Positions 33,933-43,685 of a DNA stretch of 47,489 nucleotides are shown here, one piece after another. A program made the translations under genes and the position numbers. Each line of letters begins with the position of its first letter. Position 1 is the first letter of the stretch. The notes under the pieces are model-generated. The model searched no databases, was not told the origin of the DNA, and was given only the letters and a program-made list of their open reading frames with translations. This stretch comes from Firmicutes bacterium ADurb.Bin300 (GTDB lineage Bacteria; Bacillota; Clostridia; Oscillospirales; Acutalibacteraceae), in NCBI GenBank assembly GCA_002069015.1, contig MWBL01000009.1, positions 1 to 47,489 of the forward strand, written 5' to 3'.

Positions 33933-35324
33933 TTATTTTATTAAGTTTGAGAGTATTTGAAGCACTTCGTGAAGACGCGAAATATCAATTCCCGAATAAT
34001 TGAAAATTAGAATATGCGCATATTTTTCCTCCGGCGTAAATAAATAATCAGTCATAAACACAAGCCTTACACCTTTTTTTTCGGCAAGCAATTTCAGTTC
34101 GTTATCCGGGATTCTCGTATCAATTTTGATTAGAAAGTGAAGTCCCGACTTTTCTTCGTTTATTGTCACCTTATCGGATAAAGGACTTTCCCTAATTGCG
34201 GAAATAACTGCGTCTCTCTTTTGTCTGCAGAGCTTTTTTGTACGATTAATATGTTTCTCAAATGAACCGTTGTTTATAAACCTTGCGAGCGTATACTGCT
34301 CAAAGCTCGGTACCGTACAGGAATAAAAATTCATTTGAGTATTAAATTTTTCAAAAAGATGTGTAGGCAGTATCATATAGCTGATTCGTATTGAAGGGGC
34401 GATTGTTTTTGAAAAAGTATTAAAATATATAACCTTTTGATTGTAGTCAGTGCTGAACAAGGTGGGAATAGGCTTTCCGACAAAACGAAATTCGCTGTCA
34501 TAGTCATCTTCAAGAATATATCTTCCTTCTTTTTCATTTGCCCATTTTAAAAGACTTTGTCGTCTGCCTACCGGCATTACTATTCCCGTAGGATAGTGAT
34601 GAGCGGGAGAAATATGTACGATATCAGCCTTAGAATTTCGAAGACAGTTAACCGAAAGCCCCTTTGAGTCAAGATTGATATGCTCGCACATTATTCCGTT
34701 TATCCCGTAGATTTTTGAAACTTTTGTGTAACCCGGGTTTTCGACGGCGTAGGTTTTCTCTTTACCGAGGAGTTGGGTTATCAAGTTATAAAGATATTCG
34801 GTGCCTGCACCGATTACTATATTTTCACTATTTACGCTCATTCCTCGAAAATGAAAAAGATACTGTGCAATAGCCTCCCTTAATTCGAGAGAGCCGTTAA
34901 AATCAACAGGTTGAAGCAGCTTTTTATCTTGCTCTAAAATTATTTCTCGCATAGTTTTTGCCCAGACCGTAAAAGGGAAGCTCTCGGAAAATACCGAGTT
35001 TTGTTGAAAGTCCATTAAATATTCCTTTTGGGTTACTTGGGTTTTTCTTAAAGCCGGCATCTTTAAAGACCTTGTGTTTTTCTCTACCAGGGAAACGAAA
35101 TAACCCTTTTTTTCAATTGCATAAACATACCCTTCGGCTATTAGCTGTGCGTAAGCGTTTTCAACCGTAATGACACTAACCTTAAGATGCTGTGAAAGGC
35201 TCCTTTTTGATGGCAAGCGTTCATCGTTTTTTAACCTTCCGCTGAGAATGTCATGTTTTATAAAAATATATAGGCTTTCATAAAGACTTGTTTTCGAATT
35301 ACGCTCAAGATTATATGTAAGCAT
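33933..35324 (-). CDS. MocR/PdxR-type GntR regulator with aminotransferase domain
   Basis: 463 residues: an N-terminal GntR winged helix (about 10-75, LKNDERLPSKRSLSQHLKVS, TVENAYAQLIAEGYVYA) linked to a fold-type I aminotransferase domain (about 110-463) with the PLP Lys in FNTFSKTIAPSIRISY, ILEDDYDSEFRF with the PLP Asp, and VENPGYTKVSKIYG. Such proteins sense PLP or amino compounds and many (PdxR) control vitamin B6 genes. It is divergent from an ECF transporter S component across a 165-bp region full of repeats. GGAG precedes the ATG. The effector is inferred, not proven. Confidence 0.88.
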   Translation of the reverse strand: MLTYNLERNSKTSLYESLYIFIKHDILSGRLKNDERLPSKRSLSQHLKVSVITVENAYAQLIAEGYVYAIEKKGYFVSLVEKNTRSLKMPALRKTQVTQKEYLMDFQQNSVFSESFPFTVWAKTMREIILEQDKKLLQPVDFNGSLELREAIAQYLFHFRGMSVNSENIVIGAGTEYLYNLITQLLGKEKTYAVENPGYTKVSKIYGINGIMCEHINLDSKGLSVNCLRNSKADIVHISPAHHYPTGIVMPVGRRQSLLKWANEKEGRYILEDDYDSEFRFVGKPIPTLFSTDYNQKVIYFNTFSKTIAPSIRISYMILPTHLFEKFNTQMNFYSCTVPSFEQYTLARFINNGSFEKHINRTKKLCRQKRDAVISAIRESPLSDKVTINEEKSGLHFLIKIDTRIPDNELKLLAEKKGVRLVFMTDYLFTPEEKYAHILIFNYSGIDISRLHEVLQILSNLIK

Positions 35325-35339
35325 CGTGAAGCTCCTATC

Positions 35340-35383
35340 TGGTATTAATACATAACATTAATATGGTTATATCAATAATACCA
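35340..35383. promoter_or_regulatory. Inverted repeat in the MocR-ECF divergent region
   Basis: TGGTATT (35340-35346) and AATACCA (35377-35383) form an inverted repeat flanking further TTAAT/ATTAA steps, a possible site for the adjacent MocR-type regulator or a promoter element. Confidence 0.35.
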
Positions 35384-35437
35384 TATTTAATTATAATACA
35401 TAATAAAATAATATCAAGAGGACAAGCAGCTTTCTAA

Positions 35438-35477
35438 TAATATCTTCTTGTAATATCTTCTTGACATAATATCTTTG
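35438..35477. repeat. Tandem 13-bp repeat upstream of the ECF S component
   Basis: TAATATCTTCTTG occurs twice head to tail (35438-35450 and 35451-35463), and TAATATCTTTG follows at 35467-35477. Direct repeats of this sort are typical of MocR/PdxR binding sites, and the block sits just upstream of the ATG at 35489. Confidence 0.7.
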
Positions 35478-35488
35478 AGGTTATAAAT

Positions 35489-36013
35489 ATGAAGAGGAAG
35501 CTTAGAAAATTAGTCTTTTCAGCGTTATTTGCGGCATTAACATGTGCTGCGACGATTATCATACAAATACCCGCTTATATGAACGGATACCTAAATTTAG
35601 GAGATTGCTTCGTTTTGCTTTCGGGCTTTGTTCTTGGACCCTTGTATGGTTTTTGCGCTGCCGGAATAGGCTCTTGCCTTGCGGATATAATTACAGGTTA
35701 CGGAATATATGCCCCCGCTTCTTTTTTAATAAAAGGCTTAGTGGCGTTAATTGCAATATATTTTTATAATTTACTGATGAAAGCTATCCCGAAATATAAA
35801 AGAACAGCAATAGTAGCAAGCTGTGTTGTTGCAGAGTTGTTTATGGTTATCGGTTATTTTTTGTATGCGTATCTGATTTTTCGTCAGGGCTTTTCGGCGG
35901 GGGTTGCGACAATACCCGGTAATCTGCTTCAGGGAGCTGTAGCGGTAATCGCATTTATTTTAATAAAGGAAACACTCGGACGAATCAAATACTTGAATAT
36001 ATTATCCGAATAG
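35489..36013 (+). CDS. ECF transporter S component (possibly pyridoxine-type)
   Basis: A 174-residue membrane protein of five to six spans with the ECF S-component look: a basic start followed by a small-residue helix (FSALFAALTCAATIIIQIPA), GYLNLGDCFVLLSGFVLGPLYG and CLADIITGYGIYAPASFLIKG. S components bind a vitamin and dock on the shared EcfAAT module, encoded elsewhere. The GYLNLGDCFV family includes HmpT/PdxU2-type transporters of hydroxymethylpyrimidine or pyridoxine. Divergence from a PdxR-like regulator favours vitamin B6, by inference. GAGG lies 8 nt before the ATG. Confidence 0.82.
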   Translation: MKRKLRKLVFSALFAALTCAATIIIQIPAYMNGYLNLGDCFVLLSGFVLGPLYGFCAAGIGSCLADIITGYGIYAPASFLIKGLVALIAIYFYNLLMKAIPKYKRTAIVASCVVAELFMVIGYFLYAYLIFRQGFSAGVATIPGNLLQGAVAVIAFILIKETLGRIKYLNILSE

Positions 36014-36048
36014 TTTACAAATTATATTTATTAAAAAGGAGAAAGTCC

Positions 36049-36594
36049 ATGTTAAGGATAATTAAGGCGGCTGCTCAAAGAGCAACAGAGGAACTTTGTG
36101 AAAAAGCTAAATTAAAAAAAGGTCAAATAGTGATAGTCGGTTGTTCCTCAAGTGAAATAGCGGGGCACAGCTTGGGAAGCTTTTCAAGCCCCGAGGTAGG
36201 CAAAGCTGTTTTTGAAGGAATTATTGCGGTTTTAAATGAAAAAGATATTTATCTTGCCGCACAATGCTGTGAACACCTGAACCGTGCCGTAATAATTGAA
36301 AGAGAAGCCGTAAACGGCTTTGAAATCGTAAATGTTTTACCTGTGGTCAAGGCGGGCGGTTCATTTGCAACAGCTGCTTACAATGCTTTCAAGGACCCTG
36401 TGGCGGTTGAAGAAATTCAGGCGGATGCAGGTCTTGATATTGGAGGAACTCTTATAGGTATGCACCTGAAAAGGGTTGCTGTTCCGATGAGGCTTGATGT
36501 CAGGCAAATCGGAGAGGCACCGCTTAACGCTGCGCGCACGCGTCCGAAATACATCGGCGGACCACGCACATTATATGATGAGGACTTAATGTAG
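36049..36594 (+). CDS. TIGR01440 (DUF436, YwlG-like) family protein
   Basis: A 181-residue protein of the widespread Firmicute TIGR01440/YwlG family: IVIVGCSSSEIAGHSLGSFS, AQCCEHLNRAVIIERE, VVKAGGSFATAAYNAF and GADAG-like GLDIGGTLIGMHLK. Its biochemical role is not established. AAAGGAG stands before the ATG and the ECF S-component gene ends 35 nt upstream, so the two probably share a transcript and perhaps a regulator. Ends 13 bp from the convergent TagF-GT gene. Confidence 0.88.
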   Translation: MLRIIKAAAQRATEELCEKAKLKKGQIVIVGCSSSEIAGHSLGSFSSPEVGKAVFEGIIAVLNEKDIYLAAQCCEHLNRAVIIEREAVNGFEIVNVLPVVKAGGSFATAAYNAFKDPVAVEEIQADAGLDIGGTLIGMHLKRVAVPMRLDVRQIGEAPLNAARTRPKYIGGPRTLYDEDLM

Positions 36595-36607
36595 ATAATA
36601 CTTGTCG

Positions 36608-39049
36608 TTATATTTTTTGCTTTTCAAGCTTTTGTTTTGATGTTGAAAGAAGGCTTTTATATACCCTCATAGCTTCGTTGTTGTATTTAGCGAAATCTAT
36701 TTTCATAGGCTTGATTCTTCCTTGCGCAAAATCATTCATTCCGCGGAGAATACCTTCAACACTGTTTTCGTAAAGGCAGCCGCCAAACTCGTTAACAAAT
36801 CCGCGTATTCCTCTCACATCGGTTCCGAATGCCGGTAAACCGAGTACTGCGGCCTCAAAAAGCACAACGGGAAAGCCTTCATAATACGACGACAAGACGA
36901 ATGCATCACACCTTTTTAAGATAGGCATCGGATTCATAATAGACCTTATAATAGTTATATCCTTAAAGGCGGGGGATGCTTTCACAAGTCGAAGCGTTTT
37001 TACGAATAAATTCCCATGACCGCCGATAATGATAAGCTTTGCATCCTTATTACTATCATGGAACCTTTCAAATGCGGCTATCAGTCGCTCATGACCCTTT
37101 TCCCTTGAAAAGCGCCCTATTGAAATAAATTTAATCCCGCTACTGTTTAATATTCCTTCAATTCCGCTCGGGCTTGATGTTATACAGTTTGTATCGCTTT
37201 CGAATGATATATTAAGCTTCGATTTATTTGCAATCCCGTCAGGGTCCTGAAAATTCGGAGCAACTACAATATTATCCTGCCTTTGACTGATTTTAAAGGT
37301 AGGCTCAAATAATTCCTTGCTGACAATAGCTACGGTATCATAATTCTTATAGGCGTTGTGTAGAACAGGGAGCTTTTGATTTTTCCTTTCCTTTATTTCC
37401 GATATCATATCGCTGTGAACATAAATAATGCGGTTACACTTAAAATATCGGAACATTTCGATAACATATTGTTCGTATCCGCAAAACTGTATTACATCCG
37501 AGAATTGCGTGTCCCCGAAATGTCTTGAAATCTCTCTTTCATATAAACGTTTTTGAAGGTTAAAAAGCTTTTTTGATTGTTTTCCGAGACTGCCCAATCC
37601 AAATTCAGCCAACAGCTCTGAAACAGTGCAGTTAATATCCGAGCTTATGGGTATAATACTAAACTCTTTTGGAATAATTGTTGCCCGGTCGGGCTTTTTT
37701 TTCAAAGCAGATTCCCTAAAGGAGACCACATAATTGTATTCCTCTTTATCAAGATGACACAGCATATTAAGAAATGCCGATGTTAAGCCATTTTTAGTAA
37801 GACCTCCGCCGTAAAGAAGAATACAATTTTTGCCGTTTAACGGACTTTTCTCTTCTTCACAAACCTTTTCACCTAAGAACACGTGTCTGCAAATTCTTCT
37901 TGCCGCATCCTTTTTCTCATAGGGACAATATGTCCTTAAAAATTCCGAGTCGTTGTAGTTTTTCGGCGAATTTATTTCATCAATGAGCCCGTCTACCGTT
38001 TTTGTAATGGGGAACGGTAAGGAGGAAAGCGGGACATATGTCCCGCGACTTTCCATATATTCCTCCAGGTCATATGCAAATAAGATTATTTTTCTGCCCG
38101 TTACCGCAAAATCATATAAGACGCTTGAGTAATCTGTAATGAGTATATCCGCGGCGCTTAGTATTTCATATGGCTCAAAGCCGTCCGGAAAATTTGCAAT
38201 ATGCTTGTATCCGGAAAAACAATCTTTTGCGTTCATTAGCGGATGCGTTTTTATATACATAATTTGATTATCAGAAAGCATATTATCAAGCTCATTAAAA
38301 TATTCCCCAAGCTTTTCTTTTTGCTTATCCAATGAGATTTTTCGCAGCGTTCCGCGCCAGGTCGGCATATAAGCGATAACTTGCTTTTCCTTTAAACCGA
38401 GCGTTTCGCGCAGAGCATCGTTGCTCTCAAATAAAATACTGTTTCTCGGATACCCCTCGAGAAGAAAGGTACCTTTATAAAGATTTTCGAGTGAGTACGC
38501 TTTTATCATAATGTTCATCATGTATTTGTTTGGAAACAGAATATAATCCGACTGCAACAGATTTCTTGCTACATTCCCCATAGAGTAGATTTCTTTGTCG
38601 TTGTCCCTGCCCATATGTTTCAGAGGCGTTCCGTGCCATGTGTTGATATATATCTGTCCCTTTTTTTTGACATAACTTCTTTTATATGTGCTGTCATTGA
38701 TTAAATACTTTGCTTTTGACATAAAGCAAAGACTGAGTAACGAATTGGCTTTTACTATCAGAACATTTTTGATTTTTAAGTGTTTTATTAATGACCTTGC
38801 GTATTGCTTTTTGTCCTTTTTAATTGAAAGTATAAATCGGAAGCCTCCGTATTCGGGCTTAGACAGCTCCTGCATTATACGCAGAACATTGCCTGCAAGC
38901 TCTGCTCCGTTTCGGGATTCAACCGCTACAAGCTTATCGTTTAAGGACCCCTTGTAATAAAAAAGGCAATAAACAGAGCTTATTATGCTGAGTCTTAATA
39001 TTTTTAATATTTTAATCAGCTTTTTTTGCAGTAATGAGAGCTTCTTCAT
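36608..39049 (-). CDS. TagF-type glycerophosphotransferase fused to a GT4 glycosyltransferase
   Basis: An 813-residue two-domain enzyme. Residues 1 to about 400 match CDP-glycerol:poly(glycerophosphate) glycerophosphotransferases (INTWHGTPLKHMGRD, IAYMPTWRG, DILITDYSSVLYDFAVTGRK). Residues about 410-813 are a GT-B family 4 glycosyltransferase (ILLYGGGLTKNGLTS, FISIGRFSREKGHERLIAAF, LSSYYEGFPVVLFEAAVLGL). Together they could extend and glycosylate a teichoic-acid-like or phosphodiester surface polymer at the inner membrane face. The start at 39049 has AAGGAG 6 nt upstream. An N-terminal amphipathic basic stretch could bind membrane. No other polymer genes lie nearby. Confidence 0.85.
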   Translation of the reverse strand: MKKLSLLQKKLIKILKILRLSIISSVYCLFYYKGSLNDKLVAVESRNGAELAGNVLRIMQELSKPEYGGFRFILSIKKDKKQYARSLIKHLKIKNVLIVKANSLLSLCFMSKAKYLINDSTYKRSYVKKKGQIYINTWHGTPLKHMGRDNDKEIYSMGNVARNLLQSDYILFPNKYMMNIMIKAYSLENLYKGTFLLEGYPRNSILFESNDALRETLGLKEKQVIAYMPTWRGTLRKISLDKQKEKLGEYFNELDNMLSDNQIMYIKTHPLMNAKDCFSGYKHIANFPDGFEPYEILSAADILITDYSSVLYDFAVTGRKIILFAYDLEEYMESRGTYVPLSSLPFPITKTVDGLIDEINSPKNYNDSEFLRTYCPYEKKDAARRICRHVFLGEKVCEEEKSPLNGKNCILLYGGGLTKNGLTSAFLNMLCHLDKEEYNYVVSFRESALKKKPDRATIIPKEFSIIPISSDINCTVSELLAEFGLGSLGKQSKKLFNLQKRLYEREISRHFGDTQFSDVIQFCGYEQYVIEMFRYFKCNRIIYVHSDMISEIKERKNQKLPVLHNAYKNYDTVAIVSKELFEPTFKISQRQDNIVVAPNFQDPDGIANKSKLNISFESDTNCITSSPSGIEGILNSSGIKFISIGRFSREKGHERLIAAFERFHDSNKDAKLIIIGGHGNLFVKTLRLVKASPAFKDITIIRSIMNPMPILKRCDAFVLSSYYEGFPVVLFEAAVLGLPAFGTDVRGIRGFVNEFGGCLYENSVEGILRGMNDFAQGRIKPMKIDFAKYNNEAMRVYKSLLSTSKQKLEKQKI

Positions 39050-39116
39050 AGGCAACTCCTTTTTTGAAATTACATAAATATTATTGTGATTAGTTAGATT
39101 TTATATTCATATACAA

Positions 39117-39157
39117 AGAGAAAAGAGCCTTCCGCTTTTGCGGAAAACTCTCTTTAT
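39117..39157 (-). terminator. Terminator of the MetH-like gene
   Basis: Minus-strand AGAGAGTTTTCCGC, a short AAAA loop, GCGGAAGGCTCTTTT then CTCTTTG, 11 bp after the stop at 39168. Confidence 0.75.
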
Positions 39158-39167
39158 TCGGAATTTC

Positions 39168-40862
39168 TTAATTGTTAAGCTTTTTTATAAGAGCTTCGGC
39201 ACCGGGGTCCTCGTTATTGATAACCCTGTATGCCGAAATAACACGCATACCTTCGTCAGATAAAGGGTCAAGGATGGGTATATCAAGTCCCGCCCCTAAT
39301 GCAGCGGCAAGAAATACCGAGTTCAATAATTTTCTTGACGGCATAGGGAAGAATAAATTGCTGATTCCTAAAACCGTTCTTATCCCTAAAGTTGATTTAA
39401 CAAGCTTAACCGATTTGAGTGTTTCTATCAATTCTACCTGATTTGTCAACGCCGTTAAGGTAAGGCAATCTATAATAACATCCTCTTTTTTCAAGCCGTA
39501 ATCAAGAGCCTTGCTTAATATTCGCTTTGCAATAAGCAAACGACCCTCAGCAGTTTTCGGAATGCCGTTATCATCAAGTGTAAGGGCAATAACAGCGGCT
39601 CCGTATTTAACGGCAAGGGGTAATATAGTGTCAAGGCTCTCGCTTTTTCCGTTGACGGAGTTTATAACAGGCCTGCCGTTATAAATTCTAACAGCCGAGC
39701 TTAGGGCATTTAGATCAGCAGAATCAATAATAAGGGGCAGAAAGCAGACCGCTTGAATTTCCTTTACCAGCTCAGTGAGCGTAACGGACTGCTCACAATT
39801 TGCACTTGTCACATTGATTTCAAGTAAGTCCGCGCCCCGGTCCTCTTGTAAAAGAGCTTCGTCTATTGCTAAGGAATAGTTTTTTTCAACAAGAGCCTCT
39901 TGCAGATTTTCTTTGAAAGAAGGGTTTATCCTTTCGCCGACAACGGCAATTTTATCTCCCGTAAGGATAACCGATTTACGTCCGCTTGTGAATGCGGTGT
40001 AAGGCTTAACGGTATGCTTTTTAAATTCGCTTGCGTCAATTGCTCTCCTCATTAAAGCCGTATACTCGGGAGTGGTGCCGCAGCAGCCTCCCAAGACCGT
40101 TACACCCATATTGATAATCCCTTTTATAAACTCGTTATATTCGTGGGGTGAACATGGATACGAAGTTATGCCGTCAGTATTTACGGGCATACCGGCATTA
40201 GCCTGAATAATAACGGGAACGGTTGAGTACTTAAGGATATCCGAAACAATCGGAAGCATGCTTTCGGGACCTACCGAGCAATTTGCCCCAACTGCACTGA
40301 CCCCGAGTGAGCATAACGTAATAGTAGCTGTAACGGCATCCGAGCCTAAAAACGTTTTGCCGTCAGGACCAAAGGTCATGGAAGCTATTACAGGTAAGCT
40401 GCAGCAGTCTTTAGCGGCAATGACAGCGGCTTTAGTTTCAAGAAGATCGGACATCGTTTCAATAATGATACAATCGATACCGGACTTTACCCCTGCGCTT
40501 ATTTGCTCTGAAAAGACTTTTACCGCGTCATCAAAGCTCAACTCCCCCAAGGGCTCTAAAAGCGCACCTGTGGGACCCACATCAAGCGCGATATGTTTTG
40601 CTCCGGATAGCCTTGCGTTTTTTACGGCGGCAGAAACGATTTCAGCGACGTTGTATTTCCCACCCATCTTAAGTGAGTTGGCACCGAATGTATTAGTTGT
40701 TATAACATCTGCTCCGGCAAGCACATAATCTTTATGCACCCCCACAACCGTATCCGGTTCTGTTAGATTAAGAAGCTCCGGGATTTCCGCTGTATTCTGT
40801 GCTCGCTTTTGAAGCATTGTGCCCATTGCGCCGTCAAAGAGTATAAAAGAGTCAAAATTCAT
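39168..40862 (-). CDS. Homocysteine S-methyltransferase/pterin-binding protein (two-domain MetH-like)
   Basis: 564 residues. The N-terminal half is a homocysteine-binding barrel with the Zn Cys residues in VGANCSVG and GGCCGTT. The C-terminal half is a pterin-binding (methyltetrahydrofolate) barrel with VVGERINPSF, DLLEINVTSAN and PVINSVNGKS. These are the first two modules of cobalamin-dependent methionine synthase MetH, in order. The cobalamin-binding and activation modules are missing, and the reading frame ends cleanly with a terminator. It may work with a separate corrinoid protein or one supplied in trans. A stand-alone transcript; no other met genes here. Confidence 0.85.
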   Translation of the reverse strand: MNFDSFILFDGAMGTMLQKRAQNTAEIPELLNLTEPDTVVGVHKDYVLAGADVITTNTFGANSLKMGGKYNVAEIVSAAVKNARLSGAKHIALDVGPTGALLEPLGELSFDDAVKVFSEQISAGVKSGIDCIIIETMSDLLETKAAVIAAKDCCSLPVIASMTFGPDGKTFLGSDAVTATITLCSLGVSAVGANCSVGPESMLPIVSDILKYSTVPVIIQANAGMPVNTDGITSYPCSPHEYNEFIKGIINMGVTVLGGCCGTTPEYTALMRRAIDASEFKKHTVKPYTAFTSGRKSVILTGDKIAVVGERINPSFKENLQEALVEKNYSLAIDEALLQEDRGADLLEINVTSANCEQSVTLTELVKEIQAVCFLPLIIDSADLNALSSAVRIYNGRPVINSVNGKSESLDTILPLAVKYGAAVIALTLDDNGIPKTAEGRLLIAKRILSKALDYGLKKEDVIIDCLTLTALTNQVELIETLKSVKLVKSTLGIRTVLGISNLFFPMPSRKLLNSVFLAAALGAGLDIPILDPLSDEGMRVISAYRVINNEDPGAEALIKKLNN

Positions 40863-41008
40863 GGTGTCACCTTATTTCAGTTCAAGTATTTGTATAACAC
40901 TGTGCTATAGATTATTGATAATATAATTATCATTATACCAAAATTTTCTTAAAAACTCAATACTTGTTTTTTTTATACATTTAACGGGAACCCCCGAGGT
41001 GTTTTATG

Positions 41009-41037
41009 TTGACAAAAAAAGCGTGTCGTGACATAAT
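41009..41037 (+). promoter_or_regulatory. Promoter for valS-folC
   Basis: TTGACA at 41009-41014, 17-bp spacer, CATAAT at 41032-41037, 33 bp upstream of the ATG. No T-box core is present in the 207-bp gap before valS, unlike pheST. Confidence 0.7.
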
Positions 41038-41069
41038 ATACTGAATATAAAAGTCTTACGGAGGTATTT

Positions 41070-43685
41070 ATGAAATCTGAGCTTCCAAAACAATACAATC
41101 CAAGGGAGGTTGAAGACCGCTTATATGAGTTCTGGACGGAAAAAGGGTATTTTCACGCAAAGCGTGACTCGTCAAAACAAACTTATACTATAGTTATACC
41201 GCCCCCAAACATTACCGGACAGCTTCACATGGGTCACGCTCTTGACAATACTCTTCAGGATATCCTTATACGCTTTAAGCGAATGCAAGGATTTGATACA
41301 CTTTGGGTTCCGGGAACTGACCATGCCTCAATAGCAACCGAGGCAAAAATTGTAGAGTCTATGAAAGAGGAGGGTCTGACAAAAGAGGCGATAGGAAGAG
41401 AAGCCTTTTTAGAAAGAGCCTGGGATTGGAAGAAAAAATACGGCGGAAGAATTATTGAGCAGCTTAAAAAGCTCGGTTCCTCGTGTGATTGGGAAAGAGA
41501 ACGCTTTACGCTTGACGAGGGCTGCAGCAAAGCTGTTACGGAGGCTTTCGTAAATCTTTATAATAAAGGGTATATTTACCGCGGTGAAAGGATAATAAAC
41601 TGGTGTCCGCACTGCCTGACATCTATTTCAGATGCAGAGGTTGAGTATGAGCAGCAGGACTGCTCATTTTGGCATCTGCGTTATCCCTTATCAGACGGTA
41701 ACGGTTATCTCGAGCTTGCTACAACGCGTCCCGAGACTGTTTTAGGAGATACGGCAGTAGCCGTAAACCCAAACGATGACAGATATAAAAGCCTTGTAGG
41801 CAAAACCGTAATACTTCCTCTTATCGGCAGAATAATCCCCATAATTGCCGATGAATACGTTGAAATGGATTTTGGTACAGGCGTTGTTAAAATTACTCCC
41901 GCACACGACCCGAACGATTTTGAGGTAGGCTTGCGACATAATCTGCCTATAGAAAGTTGCCTGACAGATGACGCAAGGATCACAAGCAATTACCCGAAAT
42001 ATGCAGGGCTTGACAGGTATGAAGCAAGAAAGGTTATTGTTAAAGATCTTCAAAATGAGGGAGCTCTCGTTAAAACCGAAGCCTATTCCCATAATGTGGG
42101 AACGTGTTACCGTTGCAATTGCACGGTCGAGCCAAAGGTATCAAAGCAATGGTTCGTTTCGATGAAGCCCCTTGCCGCTCCTGCAATTGACGCAGTAAAA
42201 CGCGGTGATACAAAATTTATCCCGGAGCGTTTTGATAAAATATACTTTCACTGGCTTGAGAATATCCGCGACTGGTGTATATCCAGACAGCTTTGGTGGG
42301 GTCATCGAATTCCCGCCTGGCATTGTACAGAATGCGGTGAAATCATTGTTTCAAAAACCGAGCCCTCCGAATGCCAAAAATGCGGCGCGGCAGCTCTTGA
42401 AAGAGACCCGGATACGCTTGACACTTGGTTTTCATCCGCGCTTTGGCCGTTTTCTACTCTCGGCTGGCCTGAAAAAACGGCGGATTTATCCCATTATTAT
42501 CCCACAAGCACTCTTGTTACAGGGTACGACATAATACCTTTCTGGGTCATGAGAATGATGTTTTCGGCCTTAGAGCATACGGGTGAGGTTCCGTTTAATA
42601 CAGTCCTTATACACGGACTTGTGAGAGACTCCTTAGGCAGAAAGATGTCAAAATCCCTTGGCAACGGGATAGACCCTCTTGACATTATTGAGAAATATGG
42701 CGCAGACGCTTTGAGGTTTGCTCTTGCCACGGGTAACAGCCCCGGCAACGATATGCGTTTTTCGGATGAGAAAATTGAATCAAGCCGAAACTTTGCCAAT
42801 AAGCTTTGGAATGCGTGCAGGTTTATTCTTATGAATTTGGATGAACATGAAAAGCCGCCGCATATTCCCGACGTCCTTGCTCTTGAAGACAAGTGGATTT
42901 TAAGCAGGTACTCTCGGCTTGTCAAGGGTGTTACGGAATCACTTGAAAGCTATGAGCCGGGAATTGCCGTTCAAAAGCTCTATGATTTTATTTGGGACGA
43001 ATTTTGTGATTGGTATATTGAGCTTACAAAAGTAAGACTAGGCACAGAAAGCCAAAGCGACACGGCAAGGTCCGTTCTTATCTATGTTATGTCAAATTCG
43101 CTTAAGCTGTTACATCCCTTTATGCCCTTTATAACCGAAGAAATCTGGCAGACGCTGCCGCATGACGGTGAGAGCATTATGGTTTCTCCGTGGCCGCAAT
43201 ACGATGAAAAGCTTCTTTTTCCACAAGAGGAAAAATCGTTGGAGCGTATTATGACGGCAATTAAGGCAATACGAAACCGAAGAGCTGAAATGAATGTTTC
43301 CTTGTCAAAAAAGGCGCAATTTTTTATTGACACCAAGTATTCGAAGGATTTTGAAAAGGGTGCGGTTTTTATGACCCGTCTTGCAGGTGCATCCCGAGTT
43401 ACGGTAGGCGAAAACTTTGATATTCAATCTGCTGTCAGTGTAATTACGGACAGCGCGAAAATATTTATCCCCATGGGCGAGCTGATTGATATCGAAGAAG
43501 AGAAAGCAAGGCTTAACAAAGAGCTGCTGTCAACGGAAAAGGAAATTGAAATACTCTCAAATAAGCTCAACAATTCGGGATTTATATCAAAGGCACCGAG
43601 TAATGTCGTTCAGTCTCAACGGGAAGCCTTGGAAAAGAACACAGCCAAAAAAGCCATGCTGTTGGAAAGCTTATCAAACTTATGA
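41070..43685 (+). CDS. valS: Valyl-tRNA synthetase
   Basis: An 871-residue class Ia synthetase of normal ValS length. HIGH-type motif [15 protein letters not shown] (about residues 46-60), a CP1 editing domain with [17 protein letters not shown] (Thr-rich, threonine/alpha-aminobutyrate editing), zinc-type Cys pairs (CYRCNC, CTECGE, CQKCGA), KMSKS motif [16 protein letters not shown], an anticodon-binding helical domain, and the C-terminal Val-specific coiled coil ([18 protein letters not shown]). It charges tRNA-Val. GGAGGT precedes the ATG. folC starts within its last codons. Confidence 0.97.
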   Translation: MKSELPKQYNPREVEDRLYEFWTEKGYFHAKRDSSKQTYTIVIPPPNITGQLHMGHALDNTLQDILIRFKRMQGFDTLWVPGTDHASIATEAKIVESMKEEGLTKEAIGREAFLERAWDWKKKYGGRIIEQLKKLGSSCDWERERFTLDEGCSKAVTEAFVNLYNKGYIYRGERIINWCPHCLTSISDAEVEYEQQDCSFWHLRYPLSDGNGYLELATTRPETVLGDTAVAVNPNDDRYKSLVGKTVILPLIGRIIPIIADEYVEMDFGTGVVKITPAHDPNDFEVGLRHNLPIESCLTDDARITSNYPKYAGLDRYEARKVIVKDLQNEGALVKTEAYSHNVGTCYRCNCTVEPKVSKQWFVSMKPLAAPAIDAVKRGDTKFIPERFDKIYFHWLENIRDWCISRQLWWGHRIPAWHCTECGEIIVSKTEPSECQKCGAAALERDPDTLDTWFSSALWPFSTLGWPEKTADLSHYYPTSTLVTGYDIIPFWVMRMMFSALEHTGEVPFNTVLIHGLVRDSLGRKMSKSLGNGIDPLDIIEKYGADALRFALATGNSPGNDMRFSDEKIESSRNFANKLWNACRFILMNLDEHEKPPHIPDVLALEDKWILSRYSRLVKGVTESLESYEPGIAVQKLYDFIWDEFCDWYIELTKVRLGTESQSDTARSVLIYVMSNSLKLLHPFMPFITEEIWQTLPHDGESIMVSPWPQYDEKLLFPQEEKSLERIMTAIKAIRNRRAEMNVSLSKKAQFFIDTKYSKDFEKGAVFMTRLAGASRVTVGENFDIQSAVSVITDSAKIFIPMGELIDIEEEKARLNKELLSTEKEIEILSNKLNNSGFISKAPSNVVQSQREALEKNTAKKAMLLESLSNL

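Noticed and set aside
40258-40728. Plus-strand frame of 156 codons
   Set aside because: Antisense of the MetH-like gene; composition is that of a shadow frame.
40863-41069. Possible T-box upstream of valS
   Set aside because: The AGGGTGGTACCGCG core and an antiterminator are absent.
41742-42092. Minus-strand frame of 116 codons inside valS
   Set aside because: Antisense shadow of a strongly supported gene.
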